Source: Phialocephala subalpina (lineage: Eukaryota > Ascomycota > Leotiomycetes > Helotiales > Mollisiaceae). Taken from it: DNA of 15,703 nt. The notes under the pieces are model-generated. The model did not search any database. It had not been told where the DNA came from and saw only the letters and a program-made list of their open reading frames with translations. Below are positions 1-8,629 of the stretch, piece by piece; position 1 is the first letter of the stretch, and every line of letters starts with the position of its first letter. Where the stretch lies: positions 425,799-441,501 of the forward strand of contig FJOG01000044.1 of the NCBI GenBank assembly GCA_900073065.1. The letters are read 5' to 3'. The position numbers and the translations under genes were made by a program.

Positions 1-400
1 TTTTATTTTTATTTAATATATATTTATTTTATAATTTTTTCAAATTCTTTAGATTTTTATTTTTAAATAATTATACGAAAATTATAAAAAGGATTTTATT
101 ATTTTTTAAATAAATATAAATAATATTTTATTTGGAATATTATTTTTATTTATAAATAAAAATAATTATTATTCAAATAATATATATTATATAAAAAATT
201 TATAATAAAATATATAAATTAGAATTTATCGAAATAATAAGGAATATATAATTCGCTTATTAATTATATTATCAATTTAAATTTACGTAATATAACTTGA
301 ATGATAATTATAAGACGTGATTCTAATATTTATTTACATGAAGTCTAAAATTCTCAATCTAGAAGATAATTGATTGCATTGATCAAAACCATCTCGAAAT
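1..400. other. AT-rich, gene-free block (probable RIP-degraded repeat)
   Basis: Positions 1 to about 350 are almost entirely A and T, with stops in all frames and no recognisable coding or RNA signal. The composition changes sharply to ordinary sequence as the 3' end of the transcription factor gene begins near 401. In filamentous ascomycetes such blocks are usually transposons degraded by RIP; no specific element can be identified here. The last 50 bases may include the 3' untranslated end of the transcription factor transcript. Confidence 0.7.
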
Positions 401-3170
401 TCATAAATTTTGCCAGTTTATAGTCCCCGGCCTTACACTACCTACATATGCTGCTTGCAACTCCGAAAATGAAGCAGCAAATGTACATTCATTGCTCGGA
501 GCGATAAAATGGTGGCCAAAGTCTTTGTCCATATAAATATCATCTTCGGCATATGCCTCTTCGAGCTCGAAGATGTTCATGATGTCGTAATCAAAATCAG
601 GCAATGCCTGAGGAACGGATTGTGATGCAATATCTAAAGTCGAGGAGCTTATAGTCGTCAAGGCTGGATCTAGAGGCGGGCTATAACTATGGCCCTGTGA
701 ATTCGTATAACAGGTATAGGCGGCTGCAGGGCGTAATGAAGGTCCTGATAAATATTCGACTGGTGTACCTGAGTCGTTACTATGATTTTCGAGGAGTTTA
801 AGCCGCGAGATGATGGGAAAGAGCTTGTTCCACAGACGCCTCGGGGCGGTAGCAAATGTGCCAAGCGACCGGAGGACGTCTAGGCCACAGAAGAGACTGC
901 TGTATGCTTTCGCAAGAGCATGAGGTGACAGCCGGTCGCCGGTTATTGAAGATAGGGGTTCTTTTACAGTGTCTCGTATGATTAGGACGTATAGGAGGCC
1001 GAGGGCAGATACAAGGAAATGGTTGAAAAGGGCCTGTTGCCGACGATACATATCGCCCCGAGAATGTAGATCTGCGATAATTTGAATAGTGTCGCCCGCA
1101 ACTTCCATGGCAGTAATAGACTTCCCGAGCTGAGTATCAGAGCTAGGATCCAAGTATAGAAAAGGGCGGATCATGATGATTCGCATTTGATTAGCGCGAA
1201 GGTGAAGAACGGTGCGTAGAAATGTCATCTTCATATCAGCATGATCGACATGGCTAAACTGTAGTTCCTCTGGAATACTTCTTTGCCATTGGTCGAGTTG
1301 ATATTCGTGAAATTCGAGGGATTCGAGGGCGGTACGAAAGTCATGGGAAGTACGAGAACCAACCAATCTACCACTTATGCTTCTTGAAAGCGAATTCCAG
1401 GCCAGATCTCCGATGCGAGCATAGCGGATCATCAATCTTAAAAAAGGCGTGTCATCCTACATTTCCAGATTTAGTCAGTCCACTTGAGTCATTAAACTTA
1501 TGGGCCATATTCAAAGCGCATGGAGTGATAAAATGATATTTGAGTCAGGCTTACCGGTTCTGGCAGATCTGGATCAATGTCTGTTTCCTGGAGGCTGATA
1601 GGCAGCCCAAAAGCAAAGCTCCATTGTCGGTCCAAAACGTAAATGCTCCAAAAGGCATTGACAACCTTCACCAGGTTCTGACCATCGGAAATGGGGCGTG
1701 AAAATGTGCTACGTCGATGCAGCCCCAGTTCAAGAGCTAAGCGGACCATAGTACTACTTAAGCGACATGCCACTTGTAGTTTATCGGTGTGGAAGTAATA
1801 CAAGCCCTTTGGCGGCGAGTTTTTAGCTGTGTTCATCCCGAAATGAGACTGGGTATAGTGGGACGATACGTACCACAAGTGTCATGAGTACCAAGTCTTT
1901 CATATTCGTGCTTTCTTTCCACATATTTCCTAGTACAGTATCTTGCAAGCTCTCGAATAAGCTGCATCCCAACGCTCTACGGGCGGTCCCTTCACATATC
2001 AAAGCAATTGCAAGTACCATCTTCAAGATATGGATATTGTTTATATCCATGCTAATCACTAGAGCATTGGTCGATCCAAAATCTGTGCTCGACGAGGCTT
2101 GCAATAGCAGATAGAGTTCCCTGGTTTGTTGTATAAGAACTTCCGTCTCTATAAATGGGTATTGTGTACCTATCAAATCGTCGTACTGGCGGATCAGTCG
2201 GATTGCTTCATCTGAGTTCAGTTCCTGAAGGGGGTCAAGTGACAGCTTCCTCCCGCTTTCTGTCAGGGCGGGTGATTCGCGACGCCCATGCACAGGATGG
2301 TGGGCTTCCATGTATTCCTCCTCATCACCTTCTTCCACCTCGGCCACCTCGTGGTCTAGGAAGGATGATATCTCATATTCGGCTAAGTCAGGTTCCCTCT
2401 GAGCACGGTCTATGTTCTTGTCCTTCTGGTCCAGCCAAAAGTGCGCGAGGCCAATCAAGAAAGACGAGCTGGTCGGGCCGCGGAAAGGAGGCAGTGGTCG
2501 AGGTTCAGGATGAAGCATTGCGGTTGAAATTAGAGGCTTCCAAGCCCCTGACTCTTGGTTCGAGTTCTGGCAATCGAGTGATGGTGCTGGATTCGGTGGC
2601 GAGAGACTACGCGTGCCCACTGTTATATGCGTATCAAACATCCGCGTTCGTTCGACAAGCAAGTCCAACTTCTCAGCCTGCGCCTTTACGGTCTCGAGGA
2701 GGGTCGGTAACAACGCAGTGTTTCTACATCTGCAGAGCATGGAGTCGAGTCAGCACACCGAGGGCGCAGAGAGGCTAGGAAAGATAGGCCAACAGAGGAA
2801 CGTGCTTGCTCAAAGCTGGCGATTCCACTCACGATGAATCGGATGAAGAGCATCCATCTGGCGCATGTGCACCCTCCCCGTTTTCCTCAGCAGACGCTCC
2901 ACAGCTATTACTAGCCCTGCATTCTGGGCAGTTGTAGAAGTGCTGGCCGCCCTGATAACAACACTCCCTGGGCCGCAGTCTCTCGCAGCGGTTGCACGGT
3001 TTTCGACCATTGCAGCGGACCTTCTGGCGTTTGCACTGGTCGCATGCCTGAGCCACGTAACGGAGACGTTTGCGTGATGGGCCGCCACTCTCTGGCTGTC
3101 GACGCTTGCTGGAACTGCTTGACTCGGCAGGAGGGTGGTCAATGGCTTCCTGGTCTGTTCTCCCGGCCAT
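401..3170 (-). CDS. Zn2Cys6 fungal-specific transcription factor, 4 exons, 833 aa
   Basis: This is a nuclear DNA-binding regulator. Exons read from 3170 downward: 3170-2833, 2729-1874, 1806-1555, 1456-401 (2502 nt, in frame throughout). Introns of 103, 67 and 98 nt have donors GTGAGT, GTACGT and GTAAGC and AG acceptors. The Zn2Cys6 cluster has cysteines at residues 43, 46, 53, 59, 62 and 70 or 71 (CDQCKRQKVRC, then CNRC). A basic stretch SRKRLR precedes it. A likely coiled-coil dimerisation helix lies at about 118-140. An acidic tract at 240-250 precedes the fungal_trans middle homology domain (about 300-560), with LALELGLHRR at 421-430 and an MIRYARIGDLAW segment right after the third intron. 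An extra CPEC group sits at 81-84, just after the zinc cluster. The start is the ATG at 3170, which leaves a normal 42-residue N-terminal tail. The gene is divergent from the phenol-hydroxylase-like gene, which suggests it is the cluster's regulator. The binding target is inferred, not shown. Confidence 0.9.
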
Positions 3171-3261
3171 GATAGAGATCGTGCAACTGGAAAAAAGCAG
3201 GCACGGGATTGTTCACACAGGACATTCAAAATTCTCGACAGATGATTACATGGGTATAATA

Positions 3262-3294
3262 TGGATGTGATATAGATGTGAAATAGATGTGGTC
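3262..3294. repeat. Three degenerate 11-bp tandem repeats upstream of the transcription factor
   Basis: Three consecutive 11-base units share the core GATGTG: TGGATGTGATA, TAGATGTGAAA and TAGATGTGGTC. They lie about 95-125 bases upstream of the transcription factor start codon, so they are in its promoter or 5' leader. No function can be read from the sequence; they could be repeated binding sites or a slippage product. Confidence 0.55.
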
Positions 3295-4241
3295 GTACTT
3301 CCCCATGACTGCGGGGTAAAAGTCTTCTCCGTGGCTGACATTTACCCTTGAACTAATATGAACACTTCGTTTTACTTAATTACCCGCTAGGCTAGATCTA
3401 CCGAAATAATAACATGCTTGAGTACTGAAAGACTGTGTAAAATAACTGATTGGTCTGCGAACCGACAAGTGCCGTCACAGTTCCGCCTGGCTAACCCTAA
3501 AAAGCACTAGCGTTAATTACATGGGTTCAATTCCTCCGGTTCCGCCATGGTCTCGTGATAGCCCCTACGTTCGCTTGTTCCAATGACTTCTAGTCTAGTC
3601 CTAACTTTGATCTCTCTTTCGACGAGGTCTCGTGAGTTGGTGAGTAGCAAGTGAGCTTGAAGACTAGTCCTCCAACTGTTCAATGTCCTATCTTCGGCGA
3701 TGGCGATTGAAGCGACACCTGCTGGTGGCACGAGGGTGCGTGTTGTGGTTAGTCGGGGTAGAGAAAGAGAAGGGGGGGATGAGAGGTTAGGAGGGGCAAA
3801 GTTATAGCTGTAAGGCATCAGTATCCTGTCCTCCTTCGACATCGTGTCGTTCTGTAGCTATGGCGTATTTAACAGTTGCACGAACCGCGTCCATGTTCGG
3901 TTCTATTGGTAAAAGGAGAGGTTACCCCTCCTTCCTTGTCTCAGTCTGTTCTGACATTTGTATTCGATGTGCCTCCCGCATCGTGCATCTGAAACGGAAA
4001 TGCTCTACCGTTTGGATCCACACAATGAGGTCAGAATTACTCCCTTCCCTCAGCACTTGGGTCGCGTTCGTAGATCTGGTCGATGCTGGCCTGGCCGGAT
4101 TGTTGTCTGGGCTGACTGATAGCTTGCAATGCCGCTTGGCTGCTGGTGAGGCAGGACGAATAGTACGTAGTCATGCTTACACTCTGTACTCGTAATGCTG
4201 ACTTATTGCTGATGCACTAGTGTGCCAAGCGTGTGTCGTAC

Positions 4242-4254
4242 CCGGAACTTCCGG
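4242..4254. promoter_or_regulatory. Perfect palindrome with CGG-N5-CCG triplets
   Basis: CCGGAACTTCCGG is a perfect inverted repeat: 6-base arms around a central C. It contains CGG and CCG separated by five bases (4243-4245 and 4251-4253). Zn2Cys6 dimers commonly bind inverted CGG triplets with a fixed spacer. It lies 280 bp upstream of the first monooxygenase start and has a counterpart of the same spacing at 8252-8264. Binding by the neighbouring factor is an inference. Confidence 0.5.
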
Positions 4255-4334
4255 CCGTGGCGGGGTTATCTGCCCTAGGCGAGGACATCAATTCGGAACG
4301 AACTCGGAATCTAGGCAAGGGTTAGCGAGGTTGG

Positions 4335-4343
4335 TATATAATA
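4335..4343 (+). promoter_or_regulatory. Candidate TATA element of the first monooxygenase
   Basis: TATATAATA lies about 190 bases upstream of the start codon, in a local AT-rich dip between two groups of CGGAA sites. Fungal promoters often lack a firm TATA box, so this is only a candidate. Confidence 0.3.
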
Positions 4344-4380
4344 TTATTTATATGCTAAAAATTAGTAAATATTCTAAAGT

Positions 4381-4398
4381 CGGAACTGCACCTCAATT
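4381..4398 (+). promoter_or_regulatory. 18-bp element shared with the GST/monooxygenase promoter (copy 1)
   Basis: CGGAACTGCACCTCAATT matches CGGAACCGCGCCTCAATT at 8223-8240 in 16 of 18 positions, same strand. Both differences are transitions. It lies 136 bp before the first monooxygenase start and overlaps two TCGGAAC sites (4380-4386 and 4398-4404). Two further TCGGAA sites are at 4293 and 4304. Confidence 0.5.
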
Positions 4399-4533
4399 CG
4401 GAACACGAGCGATTATACAATACTCATCGATCATGTACTTACAATTGTCATTATATCTATACGTTATAAAATCGTCGACGTCTTTCACCACAACACAGCG
4501 ACGACCGCCAACCCCGTCGGTCATTCAAGTACG

Positions 4534-6716
4534 ATGGCAACCTCGCAGACTTCGCAATCGGTGGTGGTCCCAGTCGCTGCCAGTGGCAATGAAACAACAA
4601 TCATCAAAACCGATTTCTTGATCATCGGAGCGGGCCCAGCTGGTGGCACTTTGGGTTGCTTCCTCGGTTCTCACGGCAAGGCTAGAATCCCCTCGAATGT
4701 TGGCACCCAGCTAACCAATTGTTAGGACTGAAAGGTGTGATAATAAGTGCTAGTCCATCAACCGCTAACACCCCTCGTGCACATATTATCAACGCAGCAG
4801 CTTTTGGTAAGTGGGTGAAGATCCACGTCGAAGTTGTAGCTCTGCTACGTTGTGTTGGCACTTAATACTAAACGACACGATAGAATGTATCCGTGATATC
4901 GGGCTCGAGCAGGAATGTCTCAATAACTCTTGTAGAGATGAGATGAAGTCGCATACTAGGTTCTGTCACAGCTTCGCTGGAAGGGAATATGCAAGGTTAT
5001 ATTCATGGGGCAGTGGTCCAAAGCGACAGGTGACTATTTCTACCTGCAATACATATTCTCGACGGATGATGGAGGTTAATAATTACAGGGCGACTACGAG
5101 CTAGCGAGCCCTTGTAGTCATGTTGATCTTCCGCAGACCCTCTACGAACCGATAGTACTGCGTTATGCTACGCAGCATGGATTTCCCTGTCGCTTCAGCA
5201 CAGAACTTCTCAGTTTCGACGACAACCCTGCTGCTGAATATATAGTTGCCACAGTCAGAGATAAGATCACCAATATGATCTATGTATTTCACTGCAAATA
5301 CCTCTTCGGTGCTGATGGAGCCAGGAGCAGAATTGTCCAGCAGTTGAATCTCCCTCTCGTCGAGACCTCAGGCCAAGGTACTGCCCTCAATATATTAATA
5401 AAGGCAGATATGTCTCATTTAGTTGCAAATCGGATGGGCAATTTACATTGGATCCTGCAGCCAGACAAGGAAATTTCAGATGTGGGATGGATTGGAATCG
5501 TACGGATGGTCAAACCTTGGAATGAATGGCTCATTATTCTCTTCTATGCACCATACGCTGATACCACCGTCATCCCGCCCAACCATGTCCTTATCAAAAA
5601 GGCACAGGAATTGATTGGGGACGACAGTGTCAACGTAGAACTTCTCCGTGTAGATAAATGGACCATCAATGAGACTTATGCCGAGAAATACAGCGAAGGA
5701 CGAGTGTGTGTCTTTGTTAACACGAGGTATTAAATTGCCTGCTAACAAAGCAAAGTTTTTGTCTCGGTGATGCAGTACATCGACATCCCCCGATGAATGG
5801 GCTGGGGTCAAACACCTGCATCCAGGATGCATTCAACTTGGCATGGAAGGTAGCATACGTTGAGAAAGGTATGTCAATTCTAAAGGAATAGGAGTCAAAT
5901 GTGTTCAGGTACTAAATCCTGTTATAAATATAGGAATTTCTGGCAAAGAGCTCTTATCAACGTACAATGTCGAGAGGCAGCCGGTGGGTGCTGCTATCGT
6001 TCAAAGGTGAGTTTGCAAATCTCGTGTAATTTCAAAAAGTACCGATGATGACGATTTCTACTAGGGCTAATGATGCCCTTCGAGACCATATGCCTTCATG
6101 GGAGGCTCTCGGTCTCATGTCGACTGACTTGGAGGAGCGCAAGAAAATAATCGCCGAGCTTTCTCAGGACTCTGCCGCCGGACGTGTCCGGAGATCCAAA
6201 TTCCGTTCCGCTATCGAGAAGATATCACATGAGTATTCCGGTCTGGGTATGGAGATGAACCAGAGGTACAATTCGGAAGGGGTTTTCCAGAAAGATGAAG
6301 GAGCGTGGCCTCCACTTTCGGAGGATCCCATTTTGTATTATAATCCTATAACATATCCGGGGGCACGACTTCCTCACGCCTGGTTAAACACGGCAGTTCC
6401 AGGTAAGAAGATATCGACTATTGATCTAGCTGGACATGGAAAGTTCACGCTCTTTACTGGAATTGGGGGCCAGAAGTGGAGAGACGCAGCTAAGATGGTT
6501 GAGAGCGTTTTAGGAGTTCCAATCGCGGTGTATTGTATCGGGTATGGTCAGGATTACGAGTCTATGTATTTCGATTGGGATAGGTTGAGAGAGGTTGAAG
6601 AGAATGGCTGCGTATTAACCCGTCCTGACAGGTTTGTCGCTTGGAGGAGTATGACGATGCCTGAAGGCTGCGAGGAAATGTTGATGGAGGTTATGGAGAA
6701 GATTTTGTTCCGTTAG
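4534..6716 (+). CDS. FAD-dependent aromatic monooxygenase, phenol hydroxylase/TfdB-like, 7 exons, 607 aa
   Basis: A group A flavoprotein monooxygenase (FAD_binding_3 family) expected to hydroxylate a phenolic ring with NAD(P)H and O2 in the cytosol. Exons: 4534-4675, 4726-4806, 4884-5029, 5089-5705, 5756-5868, 5934-6006, 6065-6716 (1824 nt, in frame). The N-terminal FAD/ADP loop is GAGPAG at residues 32-37. The DG motif is LFGADGARSR with Asp199-Gly200. The GD motif is FCLGDAVHRHPP with Gly333-Asp334, restored by splicing intron 4. The C-terminal third, including GARLPHAWL near 490-497, matches the thioredoxin-like tail of TfdB and phenol hydroxylases. Length is usual for the family. Intron 1 (4676-4725) starts with GC instead of GT; reading through it meets a stop at 4723. 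Introns 2 and 5 carry branch-like TACTAAA or GTACTAA. The substrate is unknown; 2,4-dichlorophenol, phenol and polyketide hydroxylases share this fold. Confidence 0.92.
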
Positions 6717-7174
6717 ATCATGGCGCAATAGTTGTGTTTATCAAGTCTAAGCCCCAGTTCTCCCTCCTAAAGACCAACCATTTCCCGGAGCAAAGTGTGT
6801 CTAAATATCAGACTTTCCTTACAATCATTTCAGTGAATATCGTGATAAAAAAAAGCGATCATTATCCTAGTATCTCAGTGTCATAACTTCGATGATGTAG
6901 GTCTCTGGCCGTTGCGCGATATTGTTGTATCAGTGGTTACCAAGGATCAAGTTATAACACTCTGTGTTCGAGAAGAGCGATTCGACTAAGAGCTAATAAT
7001 TTTACTCTTATTACTCAAATATAAAAAACTATTTGACTCTCATCCACAGAGGAGTAGAGCAGATAATATCTTCTACCCCAGTATGTATGTCGATAGATCT
7101 ACCAATTGACACGAATTCATACTCCTTCTACGTAATAACTTATATTGGTGCAGAAAGATAGATAAGCTAAGATT
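6717..7174. other. Convergent 3' intergenic region
   Basis: This 458-bp stretch lies between the stop codons of the plus-strand phenol-hydroxylase-like gene and the minus-strand GST gene. It is moderately AT-rich, has no open frame of note and should hold the two 3' untranslated ends. An A-run near 6847-6854 could be part of a polyadenylation region. I see no gene, repeat or RNA in it. Confidence 0.6.
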
Positions 7175-8022
7175 TTATGCTTGCGTAACCTTCCTCCACG
7201 AATCCCGTCCCGAAACCTTCTGCCACCATTCGTTCACATTAGGAGCCCCCTCAATAAGATTGCCACTCCCAGCCTTAAAAAGTGTCCTCATCAATGGCAT
7301 ATAGAATATATCTATCAATGAGAACACCTCACCACCCATATATGCCTGCTTGCCAAGGATGGTATCAAAAATGGCAAGCTTCTGCTTCAGTCCCTCCATA
7401 GCAAACTCCAGAACGGCATTGTCGGTAGGAAGACCTTTCATACTTGCAGGTCAACTATCTCAGCATATGCATTTGTTCGGGGGAGGCAATGACCACTTAC
7501 GGATTGAAGACCTTCTGCATGCAAATCAGGTTGGCGAAAGCGTCGAAGTGTGTCACTTCAACGGAGGCATGTTGCTCGAAGAAGGCCCAGCCTTTTTGGT
7601 CGTCCAGTGCGGGCACAAGGGGCGTCCCTTGGCTGTGGAATTTGATGGCTAGGTAACGACAAATGGCTCGAGACTCTACAAGATGACAATGCGAATCCCG
7701 TCAGCTAGTGGCCCAAGACATTAACTAGATCGAGCGTTACACACCGTAAAGTGTTAATCCATCGTCCTCAAGGATGGGAATAACGCCGAAGGGTTGTTTG
7801 TCCGTGTGTACTTTACTCTGGAAATTTAAATTGAAGTTAAACTTGAGGTAAAAAGTTGGAGTTTCAAAACACGTGGTGAAATATGTGGATACGCACTTTG
7901 TGCTCTTTGGTTGCCATGTTGGGCTTGTACATCTCAAAGTTGGTGACGCCCTTTTCCGCAAGGACCTCCATCACCCGAATTGTGCAGACGGACTGCGGTA
8001 AACCCGTGATCTTGAACGACAT
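7175..8022 (-). CDS. Glutathione S-transferase, phi/theta-like, 4 exons, 213 aa
   Basis: A soluble enzyme expected to conjugate glutathione to electrophiles, for example quinones or epoxides made by the adjacent monooxygenases. Exons read downward: 8022-7897, 7817-7745, 7675-7501, 7442-7175 (642 nt, in frame). Introns are 79, 69 and 58 nt with donors GTGCGT, GTGTGT and GTAAGT. The N-terminal thioredoxin-like domain begins MSFKITGLPQSVCTIRV. Ser11 lies where phi-class enzymes carry the catalytic serine. The cis-proline is Pro56 in FGVIPILED. The glutathione gamma-glutamyl site is Glu67-Ser68 in YESRAI, which forms only with the chosen second intron. The helical C-terminal domain has the N-capping box SLID at 166-169. 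The ATG at 8022 gives the standard GST N-terminus; the longer in-frame start at 8064 would add 14 unlikely residues. It shares its promoter with the salicylate-hydroxylase-like gene. Confidence 0.92.
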
Positions 8023-8144
8023 GGTTGGATTCGATATTATTCTACTCTTACGTGACTGGCACAAATATTTTAAGATGTAATTAAGTGTTAGCGAAGTTGA
8101 TGAAATAAAGCATACGCATTATGTATTATTTGATGAATCATATA

Positions 8145-8181
8145 AGCTGATCTCAGATTCTACTGCAGTACTGAGAGAGCT
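8145..8181. repeat. Imperfect hairpin around a PstI-type palindrome
   Basis: AGCTGATCTCAG (8145-8156) and CTGAGAGAGCT (8171-8181) form an imperfect inverted repeat. The 14-base loop contains the perfect palindrome TACTGCAGTA (8161-8170). It is in the shared promoter, about 125 bp from the GST start. It could be an operator-like site or chance. Confidence 0.4.
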
Positions 8182-8210
8182 TGCTGATTACAAATTCGAT
8201 CGACGAAAAC

Positions 8211-8221
8211 TCGGAATAGTC
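8211..8221 (+). promoter_or_regulatory. TCGGAATAGTC site, copy 1
   Basis: An 11-base sequence repeated exactly at 8442-8452 within the same bidirectional promoter. It directly precedes the shared 18-bp element. It contains the CGG triplet followed by AA seen at the other candidate sites. Confidence 0.4.
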
Positions 8222-8222
8222 C

Positions 8223-8240
8223 CGGAACCGCGCCTCAATT
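8223..8240 (+). promoter_or_regulatory. 18-bp element shared with the first monooxygenase promoter (copy 2)
   Basis: CGGAACCGCGCCTCAATT matches 4381-4398 in 16 of 18 positions, on the same strand. It lies 201 bp from the GST start and 390 bp from the second monooxygenase start. TCGGAATAGTC lies directly upstream and the CGG-N5-CCG palindrome follows 12 bases downstream. Confidence 0.5.
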
Positions 8241-8251
8241 GCTTCATAATA

Positions 8252-8264
8252 TCGGAATGTCCGA
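8252..8264. promoter_or_regulatory. CGG-N5-CCG palindrome in the shared promoter
   Basis: TCGGAATGTCCGA has 5-base inverted arms TCGGA and TCCGA around ATG. It contains CGG and CCG five bases apart, the same spacing and half-site (CGGAA) as the palindrome at 4242-4254. It is a candidate target of the cluster's Zn2Cys6 factor. Confidence 0.5.
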
Positions 8265-8441
8265 CTCTTACATCTTAACGTCCAATCCAGCCTAACGTAA
8301 CTAAGAACGCCAAGTTATAACCAAATCTTAGTCTATGGTTGCGATCGAAAGTTTGAAATTGCTTTTCGGGAATGATTCTTTTACATCGGCAACTGGAGAT
8401 GCTGTCGGCTGTTCCGAGCGAGAAAAGGCGCATGATGCACA

Positions 8442-8452
8442 TCGGAATAGTC
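8442..8452 (+). promoter_or_regulatory. TCGGAATAGTC site, copy 2
   Basis: An exact copy of the 11 bases at 8211-8221, now 178 bp upstream of the second monooxygenase start. A further TCGGAA site on the opposite strand is at 8412-8417. Confidence 0.4.
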
Positions 8453-8629
8453 TTTTCACTGTCAATGGAATATACCTTACCTTATTACTTAGTCTGCCTG
8501 AATTAACTTGACTTGATCATATGTTGCTGTAACTACTGTAGAGCTTTGAAAGCCAACAGCTGCGACAGAAAAAGCTGGCTATACGAATTCTGTATTTTTC
8601 TCCTAGCCTTTGTTTATATCCTTACCTCG

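Larger units (their letters stand above)
3171..4533. promoter_or_regulatory. Divergent intergenic region between the transcription factor and the first monooxygenase
   Basis: This 1.36-kb stretch holds no gene I can support. It should contain the promoters of both the minus-strand transcription factor and the plus-strand monooxygenase. Open frames at 3513-3842 (minus) and 3860-4195 (plus) have no recognisable domain and look incidental. The half next to the monooxygenase (4200-4410) is rich in CGGAA-type sites, listed separately. A CreA-like GCGGGG occurs at 3311-3316. Part of 3300-3850 may be a degraded retrotransposon fragment (see findings). Confidence 0.6.
8023..8629. promoter_or_regulatory. 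Bidirectional promoter region of GST and second monooxygenase
   Basis: This 607-bp region separates two divergent start codons (GST 8022 minus, monooxygenase 8630 plus). It holds four TCGGAA sites (8211, 8252, 8442 on plus; 8412-8417 on minus), a CCCGGAACC site at 8221, a CGG-N5-CCG palindrome and an imperfect hairpin at 8145-8181. The same site types occur upstream of the first monooxygenase. Co-regulation of the three enzymes is therefore plausible, but it is inferred from motif sharing only. Confidence 0.6.

Noticed and set aside
3521..3548. tRNA-like T-arm sequence (GGGTTCAATTCC followed by GTTCCGCCA)
   Set aside because: No matching acceptor 5' strand, D-arm or anticodon arm upstream; not a tRNA gene.
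3513..3842. Minus-strand 109-codon open frame upstream of the transcription factor
   Set aside because: No domain, low-complexity Ser/Pro/Leu composition and no splice partner; kept only as part of a possible mobile-element fragment.
3860..4195. Plus-strand 111-codon open frame in the divergent promoter
   Set aside because: No recognisable motif and composition typical of a chance frame; it lies where promoter DNA is expected.
5476..5832. Minus-strand 118-codon frame inside the first monooxygenase
   Set aside because: Antisense shadow of exons 4-5, whose sense translation carries the DG and GD motifs.
8513..8629. Hydrophobic N-terminal extension of the second monooxygenase (would look like a signal anchor)
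   Set aside because: The frame is open but has no ATG before 8630, and the FAD loop normally lies near the N-terminus; treated as 5' leader.
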